Source of the DNA: an uncultured Oscillibacter sp.
Lineage (GTDB): Bacteria > Bacillota > Clostridia > Oscillospirales > Oscillospiraceae
Length of the DNA stretch: 64,000 nucleotides
Assembly: GCF_910579365.1 (NCBI RefSeq)
Contig: NZ_CAJTUX010000006.1
Coordinates: forward strand, 7,419 to 71,418
Direction: 5' to 3'
Part shown: one piece after another, positions 25,229-34,449 of the stretch
Position numbering within the stretch: the first letter of the stretch is position 1
Layout: each line of letters opens with the position of its first letter
The notes under the pieces: model-generated
What the model saw: only the letters and a program-made list of their open reading frames with translations
Told to the model about the DNA's origin: nothing
Databases searched by the model: none
Position numbers and translations under genes: made by a program

Positions 25229-26173
25229 TTAGGATACCCCTGCGGCGGAGAGAATTTCCGTCGAAATCTGTAGCGCGCGGGCAAAATTCCGGTCTTTCTC
25301 CCAGAAAATCCAATGGATGGCCGGATTCCGCCGCAGCCAGGTCAGCTGCCGCTTGGCATACTGCCGGGAGCGAAGCTTTACCTCCGCCAGGGCCTCCGCC
25401 TCCCGGGCGGTCCCCTTCAGCACGGCCAGAAGCTCCTTATAGCCGATGGCCTGAAGGGCCGTGGCCTTGGGGGGAAGCCCCCGCTCCGCCAGGGCCCGGA
25501 CCTCCTCCAGCAGTCCCTCCGCCGCCATGCGGTCCACCCGTTGGTCAATGAGGGCCTTCATATCCTCCCGGTTTTGGAACTGGAGGCCGATCCACACCGC
25601 GTCGTACCGGGAGGGGAGGGCCGCTGTTTCCCGGTTGTGCTCCGTGATGGTCCTCCCGGTCTCCCGGTAGACCTCCAGGGCCCGGAGGATGCGCTTTTCG
25701 TCCGCCGGGTGCAGCCGCGCCGCCGCCTGGGGGTCCGCCTGCCGCAGCTCCTCCAGCAGGGGGGGCAGACCCTCCCGCGCCAGCCGCTCCTCCAGCTCCC
25801 GCCGGACGGCGCCCCCCGCCTGGCCGGAGGCGAAGCCGTGGCCCCGGACCACCGCGTCCACCCAAAGGCCGGTGCCCCCCACCAAAATGGGCAGCTTCCC
25901 CCGGTCCAGAATCCCGTCGACGATGGGAATGGCCTCCCGGGCGTAGCGGGCGGCGGACCACTGCTCCGCCGGGTCCGCCACGGCGATCATATGGTGGGGC
26001 ACGCCGTCCATCTCCGCCTCGGTGGGGGCGGCGGTGCCGATGGTCATGCCCTTGTAAATCTGCATGGAGTCGGCGGAGACCACCTCGCCGCCGTACCGCT
26101 TCGCCAGCAGCACCCCCAGGGTGGTCTTGCCGCAGGCGGTGGGGCCCACCACGCAGACGATCTTCCCCCCCAC
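25229..26173 (-). CDS. miaA: tRNA dimethylallyltransferase MiaA
   Basis: 314 residues from GTG 26173, 1 nt after the preceding gene's stop; the frame runs on upstream but there it overlaps the FMN oxidoreductase. P-loop VVGPTACGKTTLGVLL at the N-terminus, SADSMQIYKGMTIGTA with the catalytic Asp, DGVPHHMI, GGTGLWVDAVV and the C-terminal SRQYAKRQLTWLRR are all MiaA hallmarks. It adds an isopentenyl group to A37, the substrate of MiaB (at 35595). Confidence 0.95.
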   Translation of the reverse strand: MGGKIVCVVGPTACGKTTLGVLLAKRYGGEVVSADSMQIYKGMTIGTAAPTEAEMDGVPHHMIAVADPAEQWSAARYAREAIPIVDGILDRGKLPILVGGTGLWVDAVVRGHGFASGQAGGAVRRELEERLAREGLPPLLEELRQADPQAAARLHPADEKRILRALEVYRETGRTITEHNRETAALPSRYDAVWIGLQFQNREDMKALIDQRVDRMAAEGLLEEVRALAERGLPPKATALQAIGYKELLAVLKGTAREAEALAEVKLRSRQYAKRQLTWLRRNPAIHWIFWEKDRNFARALQISTEILSAAGVS

Positions 26174-26174
26174 G

Positions 26175-26765
26175 CTAGAACGTCCGCCCCAGGGCGCGGG
26201 CGCGCTCCTTGGCGGCCTCCATGATGAGGGGGACCATCGCCGGGTCCACGTCCAGCCCCCCGGCGAACACGTAGTCAAACCGGGGGATGCCGAACATGGC
26301 GGCAAGCTGCTTCCAGTACAGAACGCCCAGGCTGTCCGGCTTTTCAAAGTCCCCGCCGGTGGTGAGAAAGGCCAGCCGCTCCGCGCCGCAGTCCCCGTGG
26401 CAGCCGTCGGCCTCGTAGTGATAGGTGAGGCCGCAGGCGGAAACGTACTCAATATAGACCCGCAGGGCGGCGGGAAAGGTCAGGTCCCAGAAGGGGGCCG
26501 CCACCGCCACCTTGTCCGCCCGCCGGAACTGCCGGGCCAGGGCAAACACCGGCGCGCCGAACTCCCCGGCGCCGGCCAGGGCCTCCCGCTCCTTCAGGGC
26601 GGGGAGGCGGAGGGGCTCCAGGTCCAGCTTCTCCACGTCCACCCTCTCGATCTCCGCTTTCGGGTTCGCCTCCCGGAAGGCGGAGAGAAAGGCCTCCGCC
26701 AGGGCCCGGGTCCGGGACTCCGGTCCCCGGGGGCTGATGCAGCTGTCAATCAATAAAAGTCTCAT
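26175..26765 (-). CDS. FMN-dependent NAD(P)H oxidoreductase (AzoR/flavodoxin-like fold)
   Basis: 196 residues from ATG 26765 (AGGA 5 nt upstream), 1 nt after the DUF6440-like stop. The start MRLLLIDSCISPRGPESRTRALAEAF is the FMN phosphate loop of this fold, VAVAAPFWDLTFPAALRVYIEYV contacts the flavin, and FLTTGGDF near residue 128 is the second flavin loop. Members reduce quinones or azo dyes. Soluble; function here unknown. Confidence 0.8.
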   Translation of the reverse strand: MRLLLIDSCISPRGPESRTRALAEAFLSAFREANPKAEIERVDVEKLDLEPLRLPALKEREALAGAGEFGAPVFALARQFRRADKVAVAAPFWDLTFPAALRVYIEYVSACGLTYHYEADGCHGDCGAERLAFLTTGGDFEKPDSLGVLYWKQLAAMFGIPRFDYVFAGGLDVDPAMVPLIMEAAKERARALGRTF

Positions 26766-26766
26766 A

Positions 26767-26952
26767 TCAATCCTCAAGCTCCCGGACATCGGTGACAATG
26801 GGTTTCCCCTGCTGGTTCAGCAGAGGGGTTATTCCGCCGCCGGAGCCGCCCCAGTGGCTGAGGTAATTCACCCCCGTCTCCCGGTCCACGTAAATCTCAA
26901 AACCGCTGCCCACAACCCCCTGGCTGTAGGTCTTCACAAACCGTTTCGCCAT
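26767..26952 (-). CDS. Small DUF6440-like protein
   Basis: 61 residues with AGGAGG at ideal spacing. The sequence VGSGFEIYVDRETGVNYLSH, then GGSGGGITPLLNQQGKP, fits the DUF6440 family of short beta-rich proteins of unknown role. It lies 9 nt after mutL and 1 nt before the FMN oxidoreductase, so it is translated as part of that operon. Confidence 0.7.
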   Translation of the reverse strand: MAKRFVKTYSQGVVGSGFEIYVDRETGVNYLSHWGGSGGGITPLLNQQGKPIVTDVRELED

Positions 26953-26961
26953 ACCGCCCTC

Positions 26962-28959
26962 CTATGCCCGTTTGAACATCTTCTCCAATTCGTACCGCGT
27001 CAGCTTCACCGCCACGGGCCGCCCGTGGGGGCAGTACTTCACCTCGCCGCTCTGGACCCTGTCCACCAGGGCCCGGAGTTCCGCCGGGCCGCTCCGCCAC
27101 CCGCCTTTTATGGCGGCCTTGCAGGCCATGGTGTGGAGCAGGGCCTCCCGCCGCTCCGCCGGGGACCGTCCGGAGCGGAGCTTTCCCGCCATCTCCTCCA
27201 GCGTGGCGGTCACTTCCTCCGCGTCCAGGTCCGCCGGGACCTCCCGGACCAGCACGGCCCCGCCGCCAAAATCCTCGCAGGAAAAGCCGAAGGACTCCAG
27301 CAGGGGCAGGTTCTCCAGCAGCAGCGCCCCGTCCTCCCGGCTCAGCTCCACAGCCACGGGGGTCAGCAGGGTCTGGCGCATGGGGGGCTCTAGCCCCGCC
27401 TTCAGGCGGTCAAAGTTGACGCGCTCGTGGGCGGCGTGCTTGTCCACCAGCCAGACGCAGCCGTCGCCGCTCTCGCAGACGATGTAGGTCCGCAATACCT
27501 CCCCCGCGATGCGCCAGGGCGTCTCTCCGGCGGAATCCAGAGTCTCCTGCCCCGGCAGCTCCGCCGCCTGGGGAATGGCCGGGACCCTGGGCCGCTCCTC
27601 CGGCAGCGGTTCGGGGCCGCCCATCCCCGCCGGGGACGGTTCCCTTGCCGGAAAGGGAGAAGTCCCCCTCCGCTCCGGCCTCTCCTCCGCCACGGAGGGC
27701 GGCGCGTCCCGCCGCAGGGGAGGGAAGACCCGCCGTCCCCCCAGGGGGCTCTCCGTCCCCTTTGCCGGGGCGATGGCCGGAAATCCCGCCCCGCTGTCCG
27801 CCAGCCTGGCTCCGGCGGCGGGGCGCTCCGTGTTCCAGGAGGGCGGGGGCCGCTTCCCCTCCGGCTTCGTCCCCTGCTCCCGGAAGGTCTTCGCGTCCAT
27901 GGTCCGGAAGAAATCCCCCCGGGGGTTGGATGCCGCCTCCGGCGGCCTGACAGGGGACGGCGCCGGACCGCCGCTGTCCGCCAGCGTGTCCAGCACGGTG
28001 TGGTACACCACGTCAAAAACCGCCTTCTCCTGGGCGAACTTCACCTGGGTCTTGGCGGGGTGGACGTTCACGTCCACCAGATTCACCGGCAGCTCCACCG
28101 CCAGCACGCAGCCGGGGAACTTCCCCTTCATGATCTGGTTCCGATAGCCCTCCTCCAGGGCCGCCGTCAGGAGCTGAGACTTGATGAATCGCCCGTTGAC
28201 GAAAAAGATCTGCATGGACCGGGACCCCCGGCACTGGAGGGGGGCCGTGATGAAGCCGGAGACGGATACCTCCCCTTCCCGCCCCTTCGCCGGAAGCAGG
28301 CTCCGGGCGAAGTCCCGGCCCAGGGCGGCGTACACGGCGGAGTCCAGCCGCCCGTCCCCGGGGGTGTGAAGGGTCTCCGTTCCGTCCTTGATGAACTTGA
28401 AGGACACGTCCGGATGGGACAGGGCCAGGTGCTGCATCAGCCCGGCGGCCGCCGCCGTCTCGGCGCTGTCCTTCTTCATGAATTTCAGCCGGGCGGGGGT
28501 GTTATAGAAGAGGTCCCGGACCAGGATCGTGGTCCCCTCCGGCGCGCCCGCCGCCTCCACCGGACCGGGGACGCCCCCCTCCAGATGCAGGGCGGAGCCC
28601 ATCCCGTCCTCCCGCCGCCGGGTGCGGATGTCCACCCGGCTGACGGCGGAAATGGCCGCCAGCGCCTCCCCCCGGAAGCCCAGAGTGCCGATCTTCCCCA
28701 GGTCCTCCGGCGCGCGGAGCTTGCTGGTGGCGTGGCGGAGGAAGGCGGAGGGCAGCTCCTCCGCGGCGATGCCGCAGCCGTTGTCGCTGATGCGGATGAG
28801 GCTCATGCCTCCGCGGCGGAGCTCCGCCACCACGGCGGAAGCACCGGCGTCAATGGCGTTTTCCACCAGCTCCTTCACCACGCTGGCGGGGCGCTCCACC
28901 ACCTCGCCGGCGGCAATGAGGTCCGCCACGTGGGGGGGCAGCTGCTGAATATGGGGCAT
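26962..28959 (-). CDS. mutL: DNA mismatch repair protein MutL
   Basis: 665 residues. GHKL ATPase domain: IAAGEVVERPASVVKELVEN, ISDNGCGI, RHATSKL and GTLGFRGEAL; the S5-like domain follows with VDVNVHPAKTQVKF near residue 300. A long Pro/Arg-rich linker spans about 345-470. The C-terminal endonuclease signature LVDKHAAHERVNFD and the zinc-site element KYCPHGRPVAVKL are present, so it should nick the nascent strand, as in bacteria without MutH. Same strand as mutS, with two membrane protein genes between them. Confidence 0.96.
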   Translation of the reverse strand: MPHIQQLPPHVADLIAAGEVVERPASVVKELVENAIDAGASAVVAELRRGGMSLIRISDNGCGIAAEELPSAFLRHATSKLRAPEDLGKIGTLGFRGEALAAISAVSRVDIRTRRREDGMGSALHLEGGVPGPVEAAGAPEGTTILVRDLFYNTPARLKFMKKDSAETAAAAGLMQHLALSHPDVSFKFIKDGTETLHTPGDGRLDSAVYAALGRDFARSLLPAKGREGEVSVSGFITAPLQCRGSRSMQIFFVNGRFIKSQLLTAALEEGYRNQIMKGKFPGCVLAVELPVNLVDVNVHPAKTQVKFAQEKAVFDVVYHTVLDTLADSGGPAPSPVRPPEAASNPRGDFFRTMDAKTFREQGTKPEGKRPPPSWNTERPAAGARLADSGAGFPAIAPAKGTESPLGGRRVFPPLRRDAPPSVAEERPERRGTSPFPAREPSPAGMGGPEPLPEERPRVPAIPQAAELPGQETLDSAGETPWRIAGEVLRTYIVCESGDGCVWLVDKHAAHERVNFDRLKAGLEPPMRQTLLTPVAVELSREDGALLLENLPLLESFGFSCEDFGGGAVLVREVPADLDAEEVTATLEEMAGKLRSGRSPAERREALLHTMACKAAIKGGWRSGPAELRALVDRVQSGEVKYCPHGRPVAVKLTRYELEKMFKRA

Positions 28960-28990
28960 ACAATTTCCTCCTCTCCGTCTCCAGGCGGGT

Positions 28991-29902
28991 TCACAGCAAG
29001 AGGGCCGCCACCAGGGGAATCGTCACGATGGAGGCCAGGGTAGTCACAAAGGTAATCTGGGCCATGCACTCCGAGTCCCCGCCGTACTCCATGCAGAGGA
29101 GCGACCCGTTCACCGCTGCGGGCATGGCCATCTGGGTGACGGCGATGCCCAGAATCATGGGTTCCGTCCCCAGGGCCCGGAGGGCGGGGCAGAGGACCGC
29201 CGGCATGACCAGCAGCCGGATGGCCGACAGCGCCCAAAGCCGGGGGGAGGCCAGCATCCGCCCCAGGGGCAGCCCCGCCAGCAGCGACCCCACAAACAGC
29301 AAAGACAGCGGCACCGTGACGCTCCCCACGAACTCCAGCGCCTCCCCCGCCACCGCCGGGGGGCGGAGGCGGCCCAGGGCCAGAACCAGCGCCAAAAGGG
29401 AGGCCGCCACGCAGGGCGAACACATCCGCCGCAGGCTGAAGCGCCTGGCCCCGGTCAGCATCAGCGGTCCCAGGGTGAAGGACATGAGGTTGAACGGCAG
29501 TACCAGGATTACGGCGTAAAACAGCGCCTCCGGGCCGAAGAGGGCCACCGCCACGGGATAGCCGATGAAGCCCACATTGGGAAAGGCCAGGGTATAGCGC
29601 CAGACCCCCTTCTGCCCCGGCGTGCCCCCCAGCAGGCGGGGCGCCAGGAAAACGAAGGCGAACTCCAACAGGTAAAACACCGCGCTGACCCCCAGAACCT
29701 CCAGCAGCATGGACCGCTCCGGCAGCTCCTCTCCCGTGGAGACGGCCCCCAGTATCATGGCGGGCATGGTGACGGTCAGCAGCAGCTTCGATACCTTCCG
29801 GTCCGTCTCCCCGCCCAGGATGCCCAGGCGGTTGGCCGCGTACCCGCAGGCGATGGCGAAGAGCAGCACCAGCATCTCCGCCAGGGTGTCCACAAAACTC
29901 AT
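28991..29902 (-). CDS. AEC-family (auxin efflux carrier-like) transporter
   Basis: 303 residues with about ten hydrophobic helices. LFAIACGYAANRLGIL, LTVTMPAMIL, TLAFPNVGFIGYPVAVALFG near residue 110 (the NxGFxGYP motif) and VTQMAMPAAVN near 258 are the family pattern. Members export or import small organic acids. The ribosome-binding site is weak. It lies between the CPBP protease and mutL. Confidence 0.85.
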   Translation of the reverse strand: MSFVDTLAEMLVLLFAIACGYAANRLGILGGETDRKVSKLLLTVTMPAMILGAVSTGEELPERSMLLEVLGVSAVFYLLEFAFVFLAPRLLGGTPGQKGVWRYTLAFPNVGFIGYPVAVALFGPEALFYAVILVLPFNLMSFTLGPLMLTGARRFSLRRMCSPCVAASLLALVLALGRLRPPAVAGEALEFVGSVTVPLSLLFVGSLLAGLPLGRMLASPRLWALSAIRLLVMPAVLCPALRALGTEPMILGIAVTQMAMPAAVNGSLLCMEYGGDSECMAQITFVTTLASIVTIPLVAALLL

Positions 29903-29941
29903 TCGACGACTTCTTTCCCGGGCGCGGCGCGCCCCTTGTAT

Positions 29942-30652
29942 TTACACGATTCCCGCCAGCACGGACAGGGCGTTCACCCCGGCGTGAAGGCCCACGGAGG
30001 CCCACAGCGTCCCGGAATGGTCATAGGCCCAGGCCAGCACCAGACCGGGAATCAGGTACTGGGCCATCAGCAGGAAATAGGCCGCGTCCCGGCTCGCCAG
30101 GGCGAACTGCCACACGTGGAGCAGGGCGAAGAGGGCGCAGCTCACCGCGTAGGCCAGAAGGCGGCTTCGCTCCTTCAGCCCGCCGAAGACCAGGCCGCGG
30201 AACAGCGTCTCCTCCACAAAGGGGGCCAGGAAGAGGACGATCAAAAGGGTCATATGGGGGGCGCTGCCGGTGCGGGCGGAGATGGCGGAGTCGTTCAGAT
30301 TCCCCGCCCCGCTCCACAGCGCGCCCCCCAGGCGGGAGGTCAGCTCGCACAGGCCGTAATGGGCCACAAGACCCACGGCGGCAGTCTTGCAGGCAAGGCC
30401 CGGGGCGTCCAGAAAGCGGCGGGTGGTCCTGGCCAGCAGGCTGTGGAAGAGGATCACCGTCACGGCAAAGAGGCCGTAGTAGTAAATCGCGCCGCCCATC
30501 TCCTCCGTCACCCGCCGTCCCAGCAGCTCCCCCGCCAGACCCAGGGCGGGCCTGGCCGCCAGGGGAAGGAGGAGGAGGTACATCACAAAGAAGATCGTGC
30601 CGCCGAAGCGCTCCAGATTCGTCAGGCCGGGGGCCGCTTTTCGTTTCGCCAT
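29942..30652 (-). CDS. CPBP-family intramembrane protease
   Basis: 236 residues with about six to eight membrane helices. The three catalytic motifs of the ABI/Rce1-like family are present: APFVEETLFRGLVFGG near residue 145 (EExxxR), ALFALLHVWQF near 175 (FxxxH), and SVGLHAGVNAL near 222 (HxxxN). It should cleave within the membrane; substrate unknown. 10 nt after mutS. Confidence 0.88.
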   Translation of the reverse strand: MAKRKAAPGLTNLERFGGTIFFVMYLLLLPLAARPALGLAGELLGRRVTEEMGGAIYYYGLFAVTVILFHSLLARTTRRFLDAPGLACKTAAVGLVAHYGLCELTSRLGGALWSGAGNLNDSAISARTGSAPHMTLLIVLFLAPFVEETLFRGLVFGGLKERSRLLAYAVSCALFALLHVWQFALASRDAAYFLLMAQYLIPGLVLAWAYDHSGTLWASVGLHAGVNALSVLAGIV

Positions 30653-30662
30653 GGGGCCCTCC

Positions 30663-33269
30663 TCATGTCAGTTTTTGTTTCAGCTCGTAGAGGAGGCTCA
30701 TGGCCTCGATGGGGGTCATGGCGTCGGGCTGGCAGCGGCGCAGGGCGTCCAGCACCTCCCCCTCGCCGATGGCGGAGAGGGAGACCTGTTCCTCCTCCCG
30801 CCGGGGGGCGGCGCGGCGCACGCCGTTTTCCCCCTCCAGCTCCTCCAGCACCTGCCGGGCCCGCTGGAGGACCTTGTCCGGCAGTCCCGCCAGCTTGGCC
30901 ACCTCGATGCCATAGCTCCGGTCCGCCCCGCCGGGGAGAATCTTCCGCAGGAAGATGATCTCCTCCCCCCGGGTCTTCACGGCGATGCTGCAATTGATCG
31001 TGCCGGGGAGGGTGTTCTCCAGCTCCGTCAGCTCGTGGTAATGGGTGGCGAAAAGGGTCTTCGCCCCCAGGGTCTTCGGGCTTGCGCAGTGCTCCAGCAC
31101 GGCCCGGGCGATGCTCATCCCGTCGAAGGTGGAGGTGCCCCGGCCGATCTCGTCCAGAATCAAAAGGGAGTTTTTCGTCGCGCAGCGGAGGATGTCCGCC
31201 ACCTCCGTCATCTCCACCATGAAGGTGGACTGCCCGGCGGAGAGGTCGTCGCTGGCCCCCACCCGGGTAAAGATGCGGTCCACCACGCCGATGCGGGCCC
31301 GGGCGGCGGGGACAAAGCCCCCCATCTGGGCCATGAGCACCGTCAGCGCCACCTGGCGCATGTAGGTGGACTTGCCCGCCATGTTGGGCCCGGTGATGAT
31401 GGCCACCCGGCTCTCCTTCTCCCCCAGGAAGGTGTCGTTGGGAACAAAGAAGCTGTCCTTCAGCACCCGCTCCACCACCGGGTGGCGGCCCTCTTTGATG
31501 TCGATGACCCCGGACTCGTCCACGTCCGGGCGGCAGTAGTGGTTCCGCACCGCCACGGCGGCCAGGGACGCCAGGGTGTCCGCCTCCGCCACAGCGGCGG
31601 CGGCCTTCAAAACCCGGGCGGAGGCAGCGGAAATCTCCTGGCGGAGCTGGGTGAAGAGCTCGTACTCCAGGGCCACCACCCGGTCGGAGGCGGTGAGGAT
31701 GGACTGCTCCAGCTCCTTGAGCTCCTGGGTGATGTAGCGCTCGCCGTTGGCCAGGGTCTGTTTGCGGATATAGGTCTCCGGCACCTGGCCCTTATAGCTG
31801 TTGGAGACCTCGATGTAATAGCCGAAGACCTTGTTGTACCCAATCTTCAGCCCCCGGATGCCGGTCCGCTCCTTCTCCCGGGCCTCCATCTCGGGGATGA
31901 CGCCCTTGCCGCTGCGGAGGATGTGCCGCAGGCGGTCCACCTCCTCGTGGAAGCCGTCCCGGATCAGGTCCCCCTCCCGGACGGAGAAGGGGGGCTTGTC
32001 GCAAATGGTCTCGGCGATGCGGCTTCCCAGGTCCTCCAGGGTGTCCAGCTCCTCCGCCAGCTCCGTGAGGCGGCGGTCCGGAAAGGAGGCCAGCCGGGCC
32101 TTGATCTCCGGCAGCTTCTCAATGGCGGCCCGGAGGGAGCTCAGGTCCCGCCCGCCGGCGGTGCCGTAGACGATGCGGCCAATCAGCCGCTCCATGTCCC
32201 CCAGGCCGGAGAGGGAGGCGATGAGCTCCTCCCGGTCGATGGTCCGCTCCGCCAGGGCGGCCACGGCGCCGTTCCGCCGGCAGATGGCGGCCACGTTCAA
32301 AAGCGGCCGCTCCAGCCAACTCCGGAGGCACCGGCCCCCCATGGGGGTCTGGGTCCGGTCCAGCACCCAGAGGAGGCTGCCCTTTTTCTCCTTGCTCCGC
32401 AGGGTCTCCGTCAGCTCCAGGTTCCGCCGGGCGGAGAGGTCCAGTTCCATAAAGCGCCCCTGCTCGTAATAGTCCAGGTCGTTGATGTAGGACAGGTCCG
32501 TCTTCTGCGTCTCATACAGATAGCTCAAAAGTCCCCCCAGGGCCATGGCGGCGGCGGGAACCCCGGCGGGGAGGCGGGACCAGGCCTCGTCCCCGAACTG
32601 CGTTCGGATGCTCCGCTCCGCCTCGGGGAGGCGGAAGCGCCGCTCCCCGGCGTTCTCCACCCGGCAGCGGAACTTCTCCCGCAGGGCGGAGACCAGGGCG
32701 GTCTCGGAGTATGCCCCATCGTTCAGCACGGCCTCGGCAGGGGAGAAGCGGCCCAACTCGTTGATCACGTGCTCCACCCGGTCCTTCCCGGTGAAGGACG
32801 TCAGGTGCGCCCGGCCGGTGGTGATGTCGCAGAAGGCGGCCCCGGCGGAGCGGGAATCCACGCAGACGGCGCAGAGGAAGTTGCTGGACTTCTCCTCCAG
32901 GCACCCCGCGTCGGTGACGGTGCCGGGGGTGACCACCCGGATGATATCCCGCTTTACCAGCCCCTTGGCCTGGGCGGGGTCCTCCATCTGCTCGCAGATG
33001 GCCACCTTATAGCCCTTGGCGATGAGCCGGGCGATGTAGGCCTCGCTGGCGTGATAGGGGATGCCGCACATGGGGACCTGCTCCGCCTCGGGCTTCAGGT
33101 GCTTGCCCCGGTCCCGGCTGGTGAGGGTGAGGTCCAGCTCCTTGGAGGCGAGCTTTGCGTCGTCGGCGAACATCTCGTAGAAATCACCCAGGCGGAAGAA
33201 GAGGATGGAATCCGGATTCTCCTTCTTGATCTCCAGGTATTGCCTCATCATGGGGGTCAGTTCCGCCAT
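30663..33269 (-). CDS. mutS: DNA mismatch repair protein MutS
   Basis: 868 residues, full length. The mismatch-binding start is MMRQYLEIKKENPDSILFFRLGDFYEMF (the Phe-x-Glu in GDFYEMF). The ATPase domain has Walker A GPNMAGKSTYMRQ near residue 610, Walker B LLILDEIGRGTSTFDG near 690 and the H-loop LFATHYHELTELE. The C-terminal tail is short. Works with MutL encoded in the same block. Confidence 0.97.
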   Translation of the reverse strand: MAELTPMMRQYLEIKKENPDSILFFRLGDFYEMFADDAKLASKELDLTLTSRDRGKHLKPEAEQVPMCGIPYHASEAYIARLIAKGYKVAICEQMEDPAQAKGLVKRDIIRVVTPGTVTDAGCLEEKSSNFLCAVCVDSRSAGAAFCDITTGRAHLTSFTGKDRVEHVINELGRFSPAEAVLNDGAYSETALVSALREKFRCRVENAGERRFRLPEAERSIRTQFGDEAWSRLPAGVPAAAMALGGLLSYLYETQKTDLSYINDLDYYEQGRFMELDLSARRNLELTETLRSKEKKGSLLWVLDRTQTPMGGRCLRSWLERPLLNVAAICRRNGAVAALAERTIDREELIASLSGLGDMERLIGRIVYGTAGGRDLSSLRAAIEKLPEIKARLASFPDRRLTELAEELDTLEDLGSRIAETICDKPPFSVREGDLIRDGFHEEVDRLRHILRSGKGVIPEMEAREKERTGIRGLKIGYNKVFGYYIEVSNSYKGQVPETYIRKQTLANGERYITQELKELEQSILTASDRVVALEYELFTQLRQEISAASARVLKAAAAVAEADTLASLAAVAVRNHYCRPDVDESGVIDIKEGRHPVVERVLKDSFFVPNDTFLGEKESRVAIITGPNMAGKSTYMRQVALTVLMAQMGGFVPAARARIGVVDRIFTRVGASDDLSAGQSTFMVEMTEVADILRCATKNSLLILDEIGRGTSTFDGMSIARAVLEHCASPKTLGAKTLFATHYHELTELENTLPGTINCSIAVKTRGEEIIFLRKILPGGADRSYGIEVAKLAGLPDKVLQRARQVLEELEGENGVRRAAPRREEEQVSLSAIGEGEVLDALRRCQPDAMTPIEAMSLLYELKQKLT

Positions 33270-33294
33270 GGCAGCGCCTCTCCTCTCTCTCGTC

Positions 33295-34122
33295 TCAAAG
33301 CTCCGCCGCCGTGCCGCCGTTCATGGGCCGCAGACGGTCTCCCAGGGTCTTTTGCAGCTGGGCAAAGGCCCAGTCTCCGGTGCAGTGGCCGGTGTAGTAG
33401 ACCGTCGTTCCCTCCGCCAGGGCCCGGGCGGTGGCGGCGATCAGCTCCCCGGCCCCCGGCGTGTCCGGCGTCACCTCGAAGAGGTGAAAGCCGCCAAACA
33501 CCACGTCGGGCATCCGGCCCAGGTATCGCTTCGCCGCCCGGAGGGTGTTCACCATCCCCAGGTGGCCGCACCCGGCCAGGAGGGCGGACCTGCCGTTTTC
33601 CTCGATCAAAAGATGCTGCTCGTGGGCGAAGCCGTCGGGGCGGAAGCCCGCCCCGGTCCGCTCCTGGAGCTTGGGAGCCACGGCCCGGACCGTCCGGTCG
33701 TCCTCCACGCCGGAGAAGAGGGTCAGCCCCTCGTCCGGCCGCAGGCACTCCCCGGTGAAGACAAAGCGGTCTCCCAGGCCCTCCGCCTCCGGCGGAAGAC
33801 CGATATAGTGGGGCTCCTGCCCCGGCAGGACGGCGTAATAGGCCCCCAGGGCCTCCCGGCGGAGATAGATCTTCGCCCCGGCATTCACCCGGCAGAAGGC
33901 CGCCAGGCCGCCGCCGTGGTCCGAGTGACCGTGGGACAGCACGGCCATGTCCACGGCGGAGAGGTCCACTCCCAGCTTTTCCGCGTTGCGGAGGAACTGC
34001 TCGTCGGGCCCCATGTCAAAGAGGACCTTGTGCCGTCCGGTCTCCACATAGAGGGAAAGCCCCCGGGCGGAGGCCAGCTCCGCGCGGCAGGCGTCGTTTT
34101 CCAGCAGGGTGATGATCTTCAT
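33295..34122 (-). CDS. Metallo-beta-lactamase-fold hydrolase
   Basis: 275 residues, 25 nt upstream of mutS on the same strand. Metal motif VLSHGHSDHGGG near residue 62, a second histidine in LLAGCGHLGMVNTL near 185, FGGFHLF and YTGHCTG near the end. This pattern belongs to the group with dihydropterin-phosphate/MptE-like and archaeal-type MBL proteins. Substrate unknown. GGAGG at the start. Confidence 0.82.
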   Translation of the reverse strand: MKIITLLENDACRAELASARGLSLYVETGRHKVLFDMGPDEQFLRNAEKLGVDLSAVDMAVLSHGHSDHGGGLAAFCRVNAGAKIYLRREALGAYYAVLPGQEPHYIGLPPEAEGLGDRFVFTGECLRPDEGLTLFSGVEDDRTVRAVAPKLQERTGAGFRPDGFAHEQHLLIEENGRSALLAGCGHLGMVNTLRAAKRYLGRMPDVVFGGFHLFEVTPDTPGAGELIAATARALAEGTTVYYTGHCTGDWAFAQLQKTLGDRLRPMNGGTAAEL

Positions 34123-34155
34123 GGGGAACCTCCAGATTTCGTATTCAAGCCGCCC

Positions 34156-34184
34156 TTGACAGCCGGGGCGGGTTCGGATATAAT
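34156..34184 (+). promoter_or_regulatory. Promoter of the antitoxin RNA
   Basis: Perfect consensus TTGACA (34156-34161), 17-nt spacer, TATAAT (34179-34184), reading right towards the toxin gene. No ORF of credible size follows. Confidence 0.85.
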
Positions 34185-34190
34185 AGGGAC

Positions 34191-34300
34191 AAGAGGGCGG
34201 TCAGCCGGGTGCCAGCCGGTTGGCGGTCAAACTCTTCCAAGTTTATAGCTTGAGAATATGCCGTCTTCCGCTGGAGCTTGGGGGGCGGCTTATCTTTTTA
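34191..34300 (+). ncRNA. Antisense RNA antitoxin (RatA/SR4-like candidate), about 110 nt
   Basis: Begins about 7 nt after a perfect sigma-A promoter and ends at a hairpin (GCCGTC... paired with GGGGCGGC, about 34259-34289) followed by TATCTTTTT. It contains GTGCCAGCCGG-type hairpins but no coding frame. Its 3' end overlaps the last codons and 3' region of the minus-strand toxin ORF, which is the usual layout of txpA/RatA and bsrG/SR4 type I modules. Confidence 0.6.
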
Positions 34301-34367
34301 GGTTATGATCTGATTGGATGGCCGCAATCACAAGCGTAAGTAACGCGATGGTTTCCGGCACGCTCAT
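34290..34367 (-). CDS. Holin-like type I toxin peptide, 25 residues
   Basis: ATG 34367 opens 25 codons: a hydrophobic stretch ALLTLVIAAI after MSVPETI, then a polar, basic end (SDHNLKR) and TAA. This is the size and pattern of 'putative holin-like toxin' peptides of Firmicutes (one membrane helix, Lys/Arg tail). GAGGCGAGG precedes the start by 2-3 nt. An extended -10 promoter lies at 34425-34433. Immediately past the stop, the mRNA enters the region covered by the antisense RNA. The gene is too short for usual ORF callers. Toxic activity is inferred. Confidence 0.6.
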   Translation of the reverse strand: MSVPETIALLTLVIAAIQSDHNLKR

Positions 34368-34424
34368 GGGCCTCGCCTCTTTCCGCTTGAAAGAGGATGG
34401 ACCCCGCCTCGCCTGCCGGTTTCC

Positions 34425-34433
34425 ATTATATCA
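34425..34433 (-). promoter_or_regulatory. Extended -10 promoter of the toxin mRNA
   Basis: Minus strand TGA-TATAAT (TG-N-TATAAT), with no good -35 at 17 nt. It gives a leader of about 50 nt before the toxin ATG. Confidence 0.55.
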
Positions 34434-34449
34434 CATTTGTCAATCACCA

